This document shows, piece after piece, positions 49,062-56,743 of a DNA stretch of 64,000 nt. Each line of letters opens with the position of its first letter. Positions within the stretch are counted from its first letter, which is position 1. The stretch spans positions 36,414 through 100,413 of the forward strand of contig CAKPSH010000004.1 in NCBI GenBank assembly GCA_934183325.1, written 5' to 3'. Origin of the DNA: an uncultured Clostridia bacterium (lineage in GTDB: Bacteria; Bacillota; Clostridia; TANB77; CAG-508). The position numbers were made by a program, and so were the translations under genes. The notes under the pieces were generated by a model. It did not search any database and was not told the origin of the DNA. It saw only the letters and a program-made list of their open reading frames with translations.

Positions 49062-49586
49062 GTGGCTAGAAATAGAAAATTAGGAAGAACAACTGATCAA
49101 AGATTAGCAATGTTAAAAACATTAACAACAGATTTTTTACTATATGGAAAAATTGAAACAACTGAAGCTAGAGCAAAGGAAGTAAAATCAATAGTTGATT
49201 CTCTAATCTCACTTGCTGTTAAGGAAAAAGACAATTTTGAAATGGTAGACGTTAAAGTTAGCCGTGCTAAATTGGATGATAAAGGAAATAAAGTTACTGA
49301 AAAAGTAAAGAGCAAAAATGGTAAAGAATATTTAAGAGTTGTTAGAGAAGAAGTTACTGAATCTAGACAAAAAGATATGCCAACAAGATTAAATGCTAGA
49401 AGAAAAATAATGAGAAAAACAAACAAAGTTAAAGATTCAGAAGGTAAAAACATAGATTTACCATCAAAATTATTCAATGAAATAGCTCCAAAATATGCTG
49501 ATAGAGTTGGAGGATATACAAGAATAATAAAATTAGGACAAAGACGTGGAGATGCTGCTGAAGTTGTTCTATTACAATTAGTTTAA
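49062..49586 (+). CDS. rplQ: 50S ribosomal protein L17, long form
   Basis: L17 lies near the tunnel exit. RNRKLGRTTDQRLAMLKTL and the C-terminal GGYTRIIKLGQRRGDAAEVV are typical. At 174 residues it carries an insertion of about 55 (roughly residues 60-115, rich in Lys and Glu) relative to the Bacillus protein of about 120; such long forms occur in some Clostridia. The start is the GTG at 49062, eight bases after GAAAGGG, not the GTG three codons earlier. It ends the ribosomal cluster. Confidence 0.96.
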   Translation: MARNRKLGRTTDQRLAMLKTLTTDFLLYGKIETTEARAKEVKSIVDSLISLAVKEKDNFEMVDVKVSRAKLDDKGNKVTEKVKSKNGKEYLRVVREEVTESRQKDMPTRLNARRKIMRKTNKVKDSEGKNIDLPSKLFNEIAPKYADRVGGYTRIIKLGQRRGDAAEVVLLQLV

Positions 49587-49592
49587 TATAAT

Positions 49593-49629
49593 AAAAAATG
49601 TTGAAGTTTTTATCCTTCAGCATTTTTTT
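49593..49629 (+). terminator. Terminator of the ribosomal cluster
   Basis: AAAAAATGTTGAAG (49593-49606) pairs with CTTCAGCATTTTTT (49615-49628), with one G-U. Its T-run is also the first part of repeated element copy B. Confidence 0.88.
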
Positions 49630-49767
49630 ATATTCTTAGGAAAGTCATCTATGAAATAGTGAGTTTCCTTAGAAAATATTATTCTTGTTTTTTTATTGTA
49701 TAAAATAATAATGAGAAAATAGGATTTTCTTATATGCTTTAAGGCACTTAGAAAATCTTATTTTTTT
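49623..49767. repeat. Two-hairpin repeated element, copy B
   Basis: Bases 49623-49674 are identical to 9687-9738. A longer AT-rich spacer follows, then the second hairpin (49724-49756) and a T-run to 49767. The hairpin loop differs from copy A (GCTTTAAGGC against GCCTTTGGC), yet pairing is kept on both sides, which suggests selection on structure. Confidence 0.75.
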
Positions 49768-49768
49768 A

Positions 49769-49797
49769 TTGAAAAAACTAGTTATACGTGTTAAAAT
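49769..49797 (+). promoter_or_regulatory. Promoter of dapL
   Basis: TTGAAA (49769-49774), 17 bases and TAAAAT (49792-49797), with TGT directly before the -10, an extended -10 form. It lies directly downstream of repeated element copy B. Confidence 0.6.
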
Positions 49798-49851
49798 AGC
49801 ACATATAATAAGTATTTTAATATATAAATTAAAATACAAGGAGGAATTAAT

Positions 49852-51084
49852 ATGAGATGTGTAAATGAAAATTTTTTAGAATTACAAGAAAGTTATTTAT
49901 TCTCAACAGTAGCAAAAAAAGTAAAAGAATATAGTGAAAAAAATCCAGATAAAAGAATTATAAGACTTGGAATAGGAGATGTAACAAGACCAATAGTTCC
50001 AGCAGTTATCGAAGCAATGCATAAAGCAGTTGATGAAATGGGAACAGCAGAAGCATTTAAGGGATATGGTCCAGAACAAGGTTATGACTTCTTAAGAAAT
50101 GCTATAATAGAAAATGAATATAAAAACTTAGGAATAGAAGCTGACGAAATATTTGTATCAGATGGAGCAAAATGTGATTGTGGAAATATAGTAGACATAT
50201 TTTCAACTGATAACAAAGTTGCAATTACAGATCCTGTATATCCAGTTTATTTAGATACAAACGTAATGTCAGGAAGAAGTGGAAAATACAATAAACAATT
50301 AGAAAAATATGAGAATATAGTATATCTACCAGTAACAGCAGAAAACAATTTTATTCCAGAATTACCAAAAGAAAAAGTAGATATGATATATTTATGTTTT
50401 CCAAATAATCCAACAGGAACAACACTTACAAAAGAACAACTTAAAGTTTGGGTAGATTATGCAAAAGAAAATAAAGTTGTAATTTTATTTGATTCAGCTT
50501 ATGAAGCATTTATTACTGAAGACAATGTACCACATTCTATATATGAAATAGAGGGAGCAAAAGAAGTAGCAATAGAATTCAAAAGTTTCTCAAAAACAGC
50601 AGGATTTACAGGAGTAAGATGTGCATATACTGTTGTCCCAAAAGAATTAAAATTATATACAAAAACAGGAGAAGAAGTATCAGCAAATAAAATATGGAAT
50701 AGAAGACAATGTACAAAATTTAATGGAGTTCCATATATTACACAAAAAGGAGCTGAAGCTACATATTCTGCAGAAGGAAAAAAACAAATTAAAGAAAATA
50801 TTAACTACTATCTAGAAAATGCAAAAATCATAAAAGAAGGACTTGAAGAAGCTGGATTTACAGTATATGGAGGTGTAAATTCACCATATATATGGTTAAG
50901 AGTCCCAGAAGGATTAACATCATGGGAATTCTTTGATAAATTACTTGAAGATGTAAATGTAGTAGGAACACCAGGAAGTGGATTTGGACCTCATGGAGAA
51001 GGATATTTCAGACTAACAGCATTTGGAAAAAAAGAAGATACGATAGAAGCAGTAGAAAGAATAAAAAAATTAAAAGTTAACTAA
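49852..51084 (+). CDS. dapL: LL-diaminopimelate aminotransferase
   Basis: DapL makes LL-diaminopimelate in one step from tetrahydrodipicolinate and glutamate, a short route to lysine and peptidoglycan DAP. The 410 residues are a fold-type I PLP enzyme. RLGIGDVTRPIVPAVIEAMH, the substrate loop FKGYGPEQGYDFLR, CFPNNPTGT, and the PLP Lys in SFSKTAGFTG are all present. Length matches DapL, and the FKGYGPEQGYDFLR block separates it from other aminotransferases. AAGGAGGAA precedes the ATG. It is monocistronic. Confidence 0.95.
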   Translation: MRCVNENFLELQESYLFSTVAKKVKEYSEKNPDKRIIRLGIGDVTRPIVPAVIEAMHKAVDEMGTAEAFKGYGPEQGYDFLRNAIIENEYKNLGIEADEIFVSDGAKCDCGNIVDIFSTDNKVAITDPVYPVYLDTNVMSGRSGKYNKQLEKYENIVYLPVTAENNFIPELPKEKVDMIYLCFPNNPTGTTLTKEQLKVWVDYAKENKVVILFDSAYEAFITEDNVPHSIYEIEGAKEVAIEFKSFSKTAGFTGVRCAYTVVPKELKLYTKTGEEVSANKIWNRRQCTKFNGVPYITQKGAEATYSAEGKKQIKENINYYLENAKIIKEGLEEAGFTVYGGVNSPYIWLRVPEGLTSWEFFDKLLEDVNVVGTPGSGFGPHGEGYFRLTAFGKKEDTIEAVERIKKLKVN

Positions 51085-51091
51085 ACATAAA

Positions 51092-51122
51092 AAAGCAGTG
51101 ATATGAAAAATATTACTACTTT
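51092..51122 (+). terminator. Possible terminator after dapL
   Basis: AAAGCAGTGATAT pairs with ATATTACTACTTT with one mismatch and one G-U, followed by only TTTAATAATATT. Weak. Confidence 0.35.
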
Positions 51123-51252
51123 AATAATATTATAAAATTTGCATATATACTTGAATAAACAATATACGCAAACTGAACAAGAGTACATTGTTTAGATATA
51201 AATGTAAATGACAATTTTTCGTGTTTGTCAAATTCAAAATTAATAAAATATC

Positions 51253-51284
51253 TGTAACCTTTTTCAAAAAAATGTTACTATATA
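51253..51284 (+). promoter_or_regulatory. Candidate ECF-type promoter of the sigma gene
   Basis: TGTAACC (51253-51259) followed by a T-run has the AAC core typical of ECF -35 elements, and a second region begins about 16 bases later. It lies 70 bases before the sigma gene, where an autoregulated promoter is expected. The -10 is not clear, so this is tentative. Confidence 0.3.
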
Positions 51285-51327
51285 TATGTAAGTTAACTGA
51301 AAACAAATAAGGAGATTTAGATCTAAA

Positions 51328-51879
51328 TTGAAAAATATAGTTTTAGAAGAATATTTGATAGAAAAAGAATTAAATATAGATAAAATGATAGATGATTATT
51401 ACGAATATGTTTATAAAATAGTAAAAAATAGTGTAAATATATCGATTACAAATGAAGATATAGAAGAAATAATATCTGATGTGTTTTTTGCTATGTGGAA
51501 AAATAGCAAAAGATTAGAAAAAACAGTAGAAATAAAGCCATATTTAGCAGGCATTGCAAAAAATATTGTAAAAAATAAATACAGAAAGTTAGATTTAAAT
51601 TTTTCTATATCAGATTATGAAGAAACAATAATAGATAATTATAGTATTGAAGAAATAGCTGAGCAAAAAGATAAAGATAAAATAATACAAAACACATTAA
51701 AACAACTAAGAACAGAAGAATATAAGATATTTATAATGTTTTATTATGAAGCAAAAGCAATAAGAGAAATAGCAACAATATTAAACCTATCTATAAGCAA
51801 TGTAAAAACAATACTTCATAGAGTGAGAAAAATAATAAAAATAAAATTAGAAGATGGAGGTTATGGCTATGGAAGATAA
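51328..51879 (+). CDS. ECF-type RNA polymerase sigma factor
   Basis: The 183 residues have a region 2 with IEEIISDVFFAMWKNSKRL, KPYLAGIAKNIVKNKYRK, and a region 4 helix-turn-helix with EEYKIFIMFYYEAKAIREIA and LNLSISNVKTILHRVRKII. There is no region 1 or 3, so it is an ECF (group 4) factor. The start is TTG at 51328, eleven bases after AAGGAGAT; I see no better start. It overlaps the next gene, a membrane protein that is very likely its anti-sigma factor. The signal sensed is unknown. Confidence 0.9.
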   Translation: MKNIVLEEYLIEKELNIDKMIDDYYEYVYKIVKNSVNISITNEDIEEIISDVFFAMWKNSKRLEKTVEIKPYLAGIAKNIVKNKYRKLDLNFSISDYEETIIDNYSIEEIAEQKDKDKIIQNTLKQLRTEEYKIFIMFYYEAKAIREIATILNLSISNVKTILHRVRKIIKIKLEDGGYGYGR

Positions 51880-52615
51880 CAATTTAAAAGAAAACATAAG
51901 AAAAAAAGTAAAAGAAAAAATAGCTATATCAAACATCAACGAAGAGTTTGATAAAAAAAGTAAAAAAAATAGACAAATAATGTATTGGACAACATCAAGT
52001 GCAGCAGTATTGGTATTAGGAATTGGATTAATAATAGGAAGAAACAATTTAAAAAATACAGATAGTTTAAAAAGTCAAAATTATGAAATCTCAGAATTAA
52101 GTCAAAGCGCACCAGAATTAAGTGTTAGCCAAGATACAGATATTCAAATTAATGAGTTAGAAGGAACAAGAATGGCAAAAATAGATGCCGATGTAAAAAA
52201 CAAAAATATAGAAGAATTACCAGAAAAAATTAAATTCATGAAAAATATATCAATTCCAGAAGAATTTAAACAACTAGACATATATGAAATATATACTAAT
52301 AGTAATCCAAAAGAAAGAAAATACGATTTATTACACGATTATGTATTTAACTATAAGAAAGATGATGATAACGAAATCAAGATAGCTTTATCAATGATTG
52401 AAGAGCCTATTAGAGACTATTGGTATGACGAAGAAAATAAAAAATCTAAAATTGAAGATATTGATGTAGAAATATCACAATATCAAAAACTATATATGGT
52501 AACATTCAAAATTGATAATATATATTTTGATATAGAAGCAAATGGAATAACAGAAAATCAATTAATAAATATAATAAAATCAATAATATCACAAAGCAAA
52601 ATAGACAATAAATAG
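51869..52615 (+). CDS. Membrane-bound anti-sigma factor partner
   Basis: The 248 residues have a charged N-terminal cytoplasmic part of about 35, one membrane helix (about 36-58, TSSAAVLVLGIGLIIG) and an extracellular domain ending DIEANGITENQLINIIKSI. This is the usual build of an ECF anti-sigma with an outside sensor; no zinc-binding ZAS motif is seen. I chose the ATG at 51869, eight bases after GGAGG; earlier in-frame ATGs at 51854 and 51863 lie on or too close to it. It overlaps the sigma gene by 11 bases, so the two are made together. Confidence 0.8.
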   Translation: MEDNNLKENIRKKVKEKIAISNINEEFDKKSKKNRQIMYWTTSSAAVLVLGIGLIIGRNNLKNTDSLKSQNYEISELSQSAPELSVSQDTDIQINELEGTRMAKIDADVKNKNIEELPEKIKFMKNISIPEEFKQLDIYEIYTNSNPKERKYDLLHDYVFNYKKDDDNEIKIALSMIEEPIRDYWYDEENKKSKIEDIDVEISQYQKLYMVTFKIDNIYFDIEANGITENQLINIIKSIISQSKIDNK

Positions 52616-52640
52616 TAATATTAATAAAAGCTTAATATCC

Positions 52641-52669
52641 TTGAAATAACTAGGAAAATATGATAAAAT
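52641..52669 (+). promoter_or_regulatory. Promoter of the GT2-PP2C-SDR operon
   Basis: TTGAAA (52641-52646), 17 bases and TAAAAT (52664-52669) with TGA before the -10. Confidence 0.55.
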
Positions 52670-52700
52670 ACGTAGAAATAAGCAGAAAGTGGAGAGTGTA

Positions 52701-53816
52701 ATGTATAAGATAACGATTATAGTACCTATATATAATGCTGAACAATATTTGAGAGACACATTAGAATCAATAGTTAATCAAACAATGAATTTAGAAGATA
52801 TTCAAGTTATAATGATAGATGATGTTTCAACAGATAGTTCAACACAAATAATGGATGAATATTCAGAAAAATACAGTAATTTTATGAGTATAAAATTAAA
52901 AGAAAATCATAAAGTTGCAGGAGCAGCAAGAAATATAGGACTTGAAAAAGCAGAAGGAAAATATATAATGTTTGCAGACGCAGACGATTTCTATATGAAT
53001 AATGCTTGTGAAGTATTATATAATGAAATAGAAGGCAAAAATGCAGACTTTATTACATCAAATTATATAAATGCAGACTTTGACGGAAAAGTATGGGACA
53101 AGCCAATATTCGCAAAAGAAAAATATAAAGACTTCAAAATGAGTATTTATGATTATGATAAATCATTTTATGTTCTAAATTCAGCAGTTTGGAACAAGAT
53201 TTTTAGAAAATCATTTATAGATGAAAACAACATAAAATTTCTAGAAGGAGTAGTAGCAGAAGATGCATATTTTACAATGTCTAGTTTTATGAAAAGCGAA
53301 AATGTTTGGTATTGTAGTAAAGTAATATATGGATATAGACAAAGAAATAAAGGAAATACAGGAAAAAAATCAGTATCTTTTAATTGCTCAGTTGAATACT
53401 TTGATCAAATAAATAGAGCATATAAAGAAATATATGAAAATTTCAAAAGAAATGATCATATTGCATTTTATAGATTTGTATATGCAAAAAATATGTCATA
53501 TATGTTATACAAATTTGTAGACTCAGATATATGTGATAGAAGTAAAATAAATATAATGCAAGAAATGCAATGGTTTTATAAATTAAGTGAAGAACTAAAA
53601 GTACCAGGAATACAAAAAAGCCAAAAAATGGTAATAGAGAAAATCTGTAAAGGAGAATATACAGATGCACTTAATTATTGCAAGATAATGCAAGAAATGA
53701 GAAGCTATATGATAAAAGAAACAAGAGAGAATATGGTAAAACCAAATGCAAAAGTTTATAAAGAAATTAATAAATATTCTGAAGAGTTTGAAAGGAAAAA
53801 AGAATGTTTAAATTAA
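52701..53816 (+). CDS. Family 2 glycosyltransferase
   Basis: A 371-residue GT-A fold enzyme that transfers a sugar from a nucleotide sugar. VPIYNAEQYLRDTLESIVNQ and IDDVSTDSS bind the nucleotide, and MFADADDFY carries the metal-binding DxD. A C-terminal helical part follows from about 210. No membrane helices are seen, so it acts at the inner face or on soluble acceptors. The ATG at 52701 follows GGAGAGTG. It overlaps a PP2C-type gene by 13 bases, an unusual partner. Acceptor is unknown. Confidence 0.9.
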   Translation: MYKITIIVPIYNAEQYLRDTLESIVNQTMNLEDIQVIMIDDVSTDSSTQIMDEYSEKYSNFMSIKLKENHKVAGAARNIGLEKAEGKYIMFADADDFYMNNACEVLYNEIEGKNADFITSNYINADFDGKVWDKPIFAKEKYKDFKMSIYDYDKSFYVLNSAVWNKIFRKSFIDENNIKFLEGVVAEDAYFTMSSFMKSENVWYCSKVIYGYRQRNKGNTGKKSVSFNCSVEYFDQINRAYKEIYENFKRNDHIAFYRFVYAKNMSYMLYKFVDSDICDRSKINIMQEMQWFYKLSEELKVPGIQKSQKMVIEKICKGEYTDALNYCKIMQEMRSYMIKETRENMVKPNAKVYKEINKYSEEFERKKECLN

Positions 53817-54655
53817 AATATGCTAAAATGTGCAATAATGAAATATTTGATAAATATGGTATAAAACCTGTTATAGAAGATTATTTTAAAGTAGAATCAA
53901 ATGCTTTTTGCATAGCAGATGGAGTAACCAGAGATTCTATAAAGGGTGAAGCTGTACCATACCCAGAAAATGAAAAAGAGGTAAAAGAATGGATAAAAAC
54001 ATATCCAAATCCAAGTGGTTCATATTTATCTGCTAAAATATGTGCTGAAACTTTTTTAGAAAATATAAATAAAAATATAGAGATGCTAGAGATAGTAAAA
54101 AATATAAATAAAGAAATTTGGAAAATCAATAAAGATAGAAAAATTGACTATTTAAAAGAAGACTTATATGGCTGTGTTGCTGTAGGTGGAATAATAGAAA
54201 AAAATACTTTAAAAGCATTTTCCATAGGAGATTGCCACATTAAAATATTTGACGAAGAATTCAACGAACTATTTCAAACAACAAATAATCATTTGAATTT
54301 TGAAAATTATTTAAATAATATATATGTAAAACAGAATGAATACAATTGGAATAATCCAAAAGACAGAGCTATGGTTAGAAGAGATTTTAGAAATAAGCCA
54401 GAAAAACTATATAATGATAAAGAGATATCTTTTGGAGTTTTAACAGGAGAAAAAGAAGCGGAACATTATATTGATACATATAACATTAATTTAGAAAATG
54501 CAAAATATATAGTAGCATATTCAGATGGATGTGAACCATTTTTCAATGATAAAGAAACAATAAAAATAATCTTAACAAATCCAAAAGAAATTGAAAAAGA
54601 AGGCAAAGAAAGAACATTAATTGTTTATGAAAAAGGAGAGGATGATATTGGATAA
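53804..54655 (+). CDS. PP2C-family protein phosphatase-like protein
   Basis: The 283 residues show the Asp-rich PP2C metal motifs: AFCIADGVTRDS, CVAVGGII...AFSIGDCHIKIF and KYIVAYSDGCEPFF. The usual DGMGG is DGVTR here, so it belongs to a diverged branch that may still dephosphorylate Ser/Thr. No membrane helix is visible. The ATG overlaps the glycosyltransferase end, and its own stop overlaps the next start. Together the three genes look like one translationally coupled operon that may modify and control a sugar pathway. Confidence 0.8.
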   Translation: MFKLKYAKMCNNEIFDKYGIKPVIEDYFKVESNAFCIADGVTRDSIKGEAVPYPENEKEVKEWIKTYPNPSGSYLSAKICAETFLENINKNIEMLEIVKNINKEIWKINKDRKIDYLKEDLYGCVAVGGIIEKNTLKAFSIGDCHIKIFDEEFNELFQTTNNHLNFENYLNNIYVKQNEYNWNNPKDRAMVRRDFRNKPEKLYNDKEISFGVLTGEKEAEHYIDTYNINLENAKYIVAYSDGCEPFFNDKETIKIILTNPKEIEKEGKERTLIVYEKGEDDIG

Positions 54656-55373
54656 AGATATAGTATTAATAACAGGTGGTTGCGGAAATATTGCAAAACA
54701 CGTGGTAAATAAATATTTAGCAAAAGGTGCGAAAGTAATAGCAGTAGATGTAATTCAAAGAAAATTTGAACATTCAGAAAACGAAAATTATGAATTTTAT
54801 AAAGTAGATGTTACAAATATAGAGCAAATACAAGAATTATATAAAAATATAGAAAGTAAATATGGAAGAATTACTCATTTAATAAGTGCAGCGGGAACAC
54901 CAATGAAAACAGAAATAGATGGATTAGAAACAGCAACATTTGAAGATATTGAAAAATCAATAAACTTAAATTTAAAGAGTCATATTTACTTCACAAAAAT
55001 ATTCTTACCATTAATAGAAAAAGAAGAAAAAAATAAATCAATAACACTCGTATCATCAGTTAATGCTATAAAAACCTTTAACTTACCAATATATAGTGCT
55101 GCAAAAGCTGGAATTATTGGATTTATGAAAGCAATGACAAAAGACTTGGGTAAAAGAAATATAAGAATAAATGTAGTTTTACCTGGAACAGTACCAACAG
55201 AAGAAGATATAGCAAGCAATGGAAATTTCTATAATTATAGATATAAAGAAATGCTGGCATTAAATGACTTTACAAAACCACAAGATATAGCAGATGCAAT
55301 TTATTGCATAACAAACGATATGCTAGCAGTAACAGGACAAAGTATAGTAGTTGATTCAGGACAAATTTCATAG
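54642..55373 (+). CDS. Short-chain dehydrogenase/reductase
   Basis: An SDR oxidoreductase of 243 residues. VLITGGCGNIAKHV is the Rossmann loop (TGxxxGIG type, here slightly altered), followed by ISAAG, the Ser of SLVSSV-type LVSSVNAIK, and catalytic YSAAKAG. A C-terminal VTGQSIVVDSGQ closes the fold. Substrate is unknown; a sugar nucleotide or lipid is plausible from context. GGAGAGG precedes the start; ATG at 54642 is close to it and TTG at 54648 is better spaced, so the true start may be either. Confidence 0.88.
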   Translation: MILDKDIVLITGGCGNIAKHVVNKYLAKGAKVIAVDVIQRKFEHSENENYEFYKVDVTNIEQIQELYKNIESKYGRITHLISAAGTPMKTEIDGLETATFEDIEKSINLNLKSHIYFTKIFLPLIEKEEKNKSITLVSSVNAIKTFNLPIYSAAKAGIIGFMKAMTKDLGKRNIRINVVLPGTVPTEEDIASNGNFYNYRYKEMLALNDFTKPQDIADAIYCITNDMLAVTGQSIVVDSGQIS

Positions 55374-56342
55374 TTTAATAATACAAGCAGGTGAGCTTAT
55401 ACTATAAAAATTTTTATAGTTAAGTTTACCTGTATTTTTTTCTATATCAAAAATTGCTATAGAATCAGAATTCTGATTAGCACAAAGCAAATAATCATCA
55501 AGTACAAATAAATCTCTAGGAGTTTTTCCATAACAAGAAATAGTTTGCATACTAACTAAATCTAAAGAAAACACATTAATAATATTTTGACCTCTTACAG
55601 AAGTATATAAAAAAGTTTTATTTAAACCAAAATTAATTGAACATCCTGTATCATCTGAATGTTTTGTTTTATCTGGTAATATAGAACAACGATTAATAAG
55701 CTTGAAGCCAGAGCTTCTATCAAAGACTAAATGATAAAGTTCACAAGAATTCTCAGTAATTAGGTAAATATTGTTTTCATCAATAACAAAATGTCTTGGA
55801 CCAGAATTAACATCAAAAGAATAGCATGAAATAAGTTTTAAATCAAAAATATCATCATCATAAAAAATATCAAAGGCATATAATTTATTATCGCCCAAAT
55901 CTGTAACCAAAAGTATAGATTTATCTTTAGACAAATCTAAGCAATGAATATGAGAATGGTTAGTAAAAGCTTTTTTAAATAAAAATTTACAAGATTTATT
56001 CTCAGAGTTTATAGAATAAACATTTAAAGAACCATCCATATAATTAGCAATATAAAGTAAATTTCTAGAATCATCAAAATAGCTATAACAAGGCGAATTT
56101 CCATAAATTTCATAACTATTTAATATAGAAAGCTTGGAATCTCTTAAAACCAATAGGCCATTAGAATAAGAAGGATTATTAGAATATTCCACTGTACTAA
56201 AAATAAGGTCTTTATTATTACAAATAAAAGAACAATTCTCAAAAGAATTTTCCTGTTGGATTAAAGACATAAAACCATTTTCGAATTCTAATTTATGTAT
56301 TCCAATATCAGAATAAGTACCTATTAATAAAATATCACTCAT
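55368..56342 (-). CDS. Lactonase-fold seven-bladed beta-propeller protein
   Basis: The 324 residues repeat strand patterns of a seven-bladed propeller of the 6-phosphogluconolactonase (Pgl/YkgB) family: LLIGTYSDIGIHKL, LLYIANYMDGSLNVYSI, GPRHFVIDENNIYLI, and the final TPRDLFVLDDYLLCANQNSDSIAIF. Family members hydrolyse a sugar lactone, but many are uncharacterised. The minus-strand ATG at 56342 follows GGAGG by five bases. It runs tail to tail with the dehydrogenase gene and overlaps its last six bases, with no terminator between. Confidence 0.85.
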   Translation of the reverse strand: MSDILLIGTYSDIGIHKLEFENGFMSLIQQENSFENCSFICNNKDLIFSTVEYSNNPSYSNGLLVLRDSKLSILNSYEIYGNSPCYSYFDDSRNLLYIANYMDGSLNVYSINSENKSCKFLFKKAFTNHSHIHCLDLSKDKSILLVTDLGDNKLYAFDIFYDDDIFDLKLISCYSFDVNSGPRHFVIDENNIYLITENSCELYHLVFDRSSGFKLINRCSILPDKTKHSDDTGCSINFGLNKTFLYTSVRGQNIINVFSLDLVSMQTISCYGKTPRDLFVLDDYLLCANQNSDSIAIFDIEKNTGKLNYKNFYSISSPACIIKL

Positions 56343-56387
56343 AATAACCTCCAAGGTAAAATCTGTGAGTATTTTATCATAGAATTG

Positions 56388-56416
56388 TTGAAAAAAATAG
56401 ACATATATGATAATAT
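56388..56416 (+). promoter_or_regulatory. Promoter of bofA-tex
   Basis: TTGAAA (56388-56393), 17 bases and TAATAT (56411-56416) with TGA before it. It is of vegetative type; a sporulation promoter for bofA is not obvious. Confidence 0.5.
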
Positions 56417-56452
56417 GAAATAAATTTTTGAAAATGAAAGAAGGAAGATAAA

Positions 56453-56719
56453 ATGTTAAATTTCACAGGTATGTTAGCATTTTTAATAGGTCTTATAGTT
56501 CTATTTATAATATTAAAATTAATATCTTTTCCAATAAAAGTAATAATAAAACTTTTAATTAATGCACTTATAGGAGGAATAATATTATATTTAATTAATA
56601 TATTTGGCGCAATAATTGGATTAAGTATAACTATAAATTGGCTATCAGCATTAATAGTAGGTATAGCAGGTGTACCAGGAGTAATAATCGTTATATTATT
56701 ACAAATGTTTATATTATAG
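56453..56719 (+). CDS. bofA: Pro-sigma-K processing inhibitor BofA
   Basis: BofA sits in the outer forespore membrane and holds the SpoIVFB protease inactive until SpoIVB cleaves its partner. The 88 residues are almost entirely hydrophobic, in three helices. They include the family block INALIGGIILYLINIFGAI and the C-terminal INWLSALIVGIAGVPGVI. AGAAGGAAG precedes the ATG. It complements spoIVB in this window; its cotranscription with tex is an unusual pairing. Confidence 0.9.
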   Translation: MLNFTGMLAFLIGLIVLFIILKLISFPIKVIIKLLINALIGGIILYLINIFGAIIGLSITINWLSALIVGIAGVPGVIIVILLQMFIL

Positions 56720-56743
56720 AAAAGGGAGAAAGCAAAATATAAA

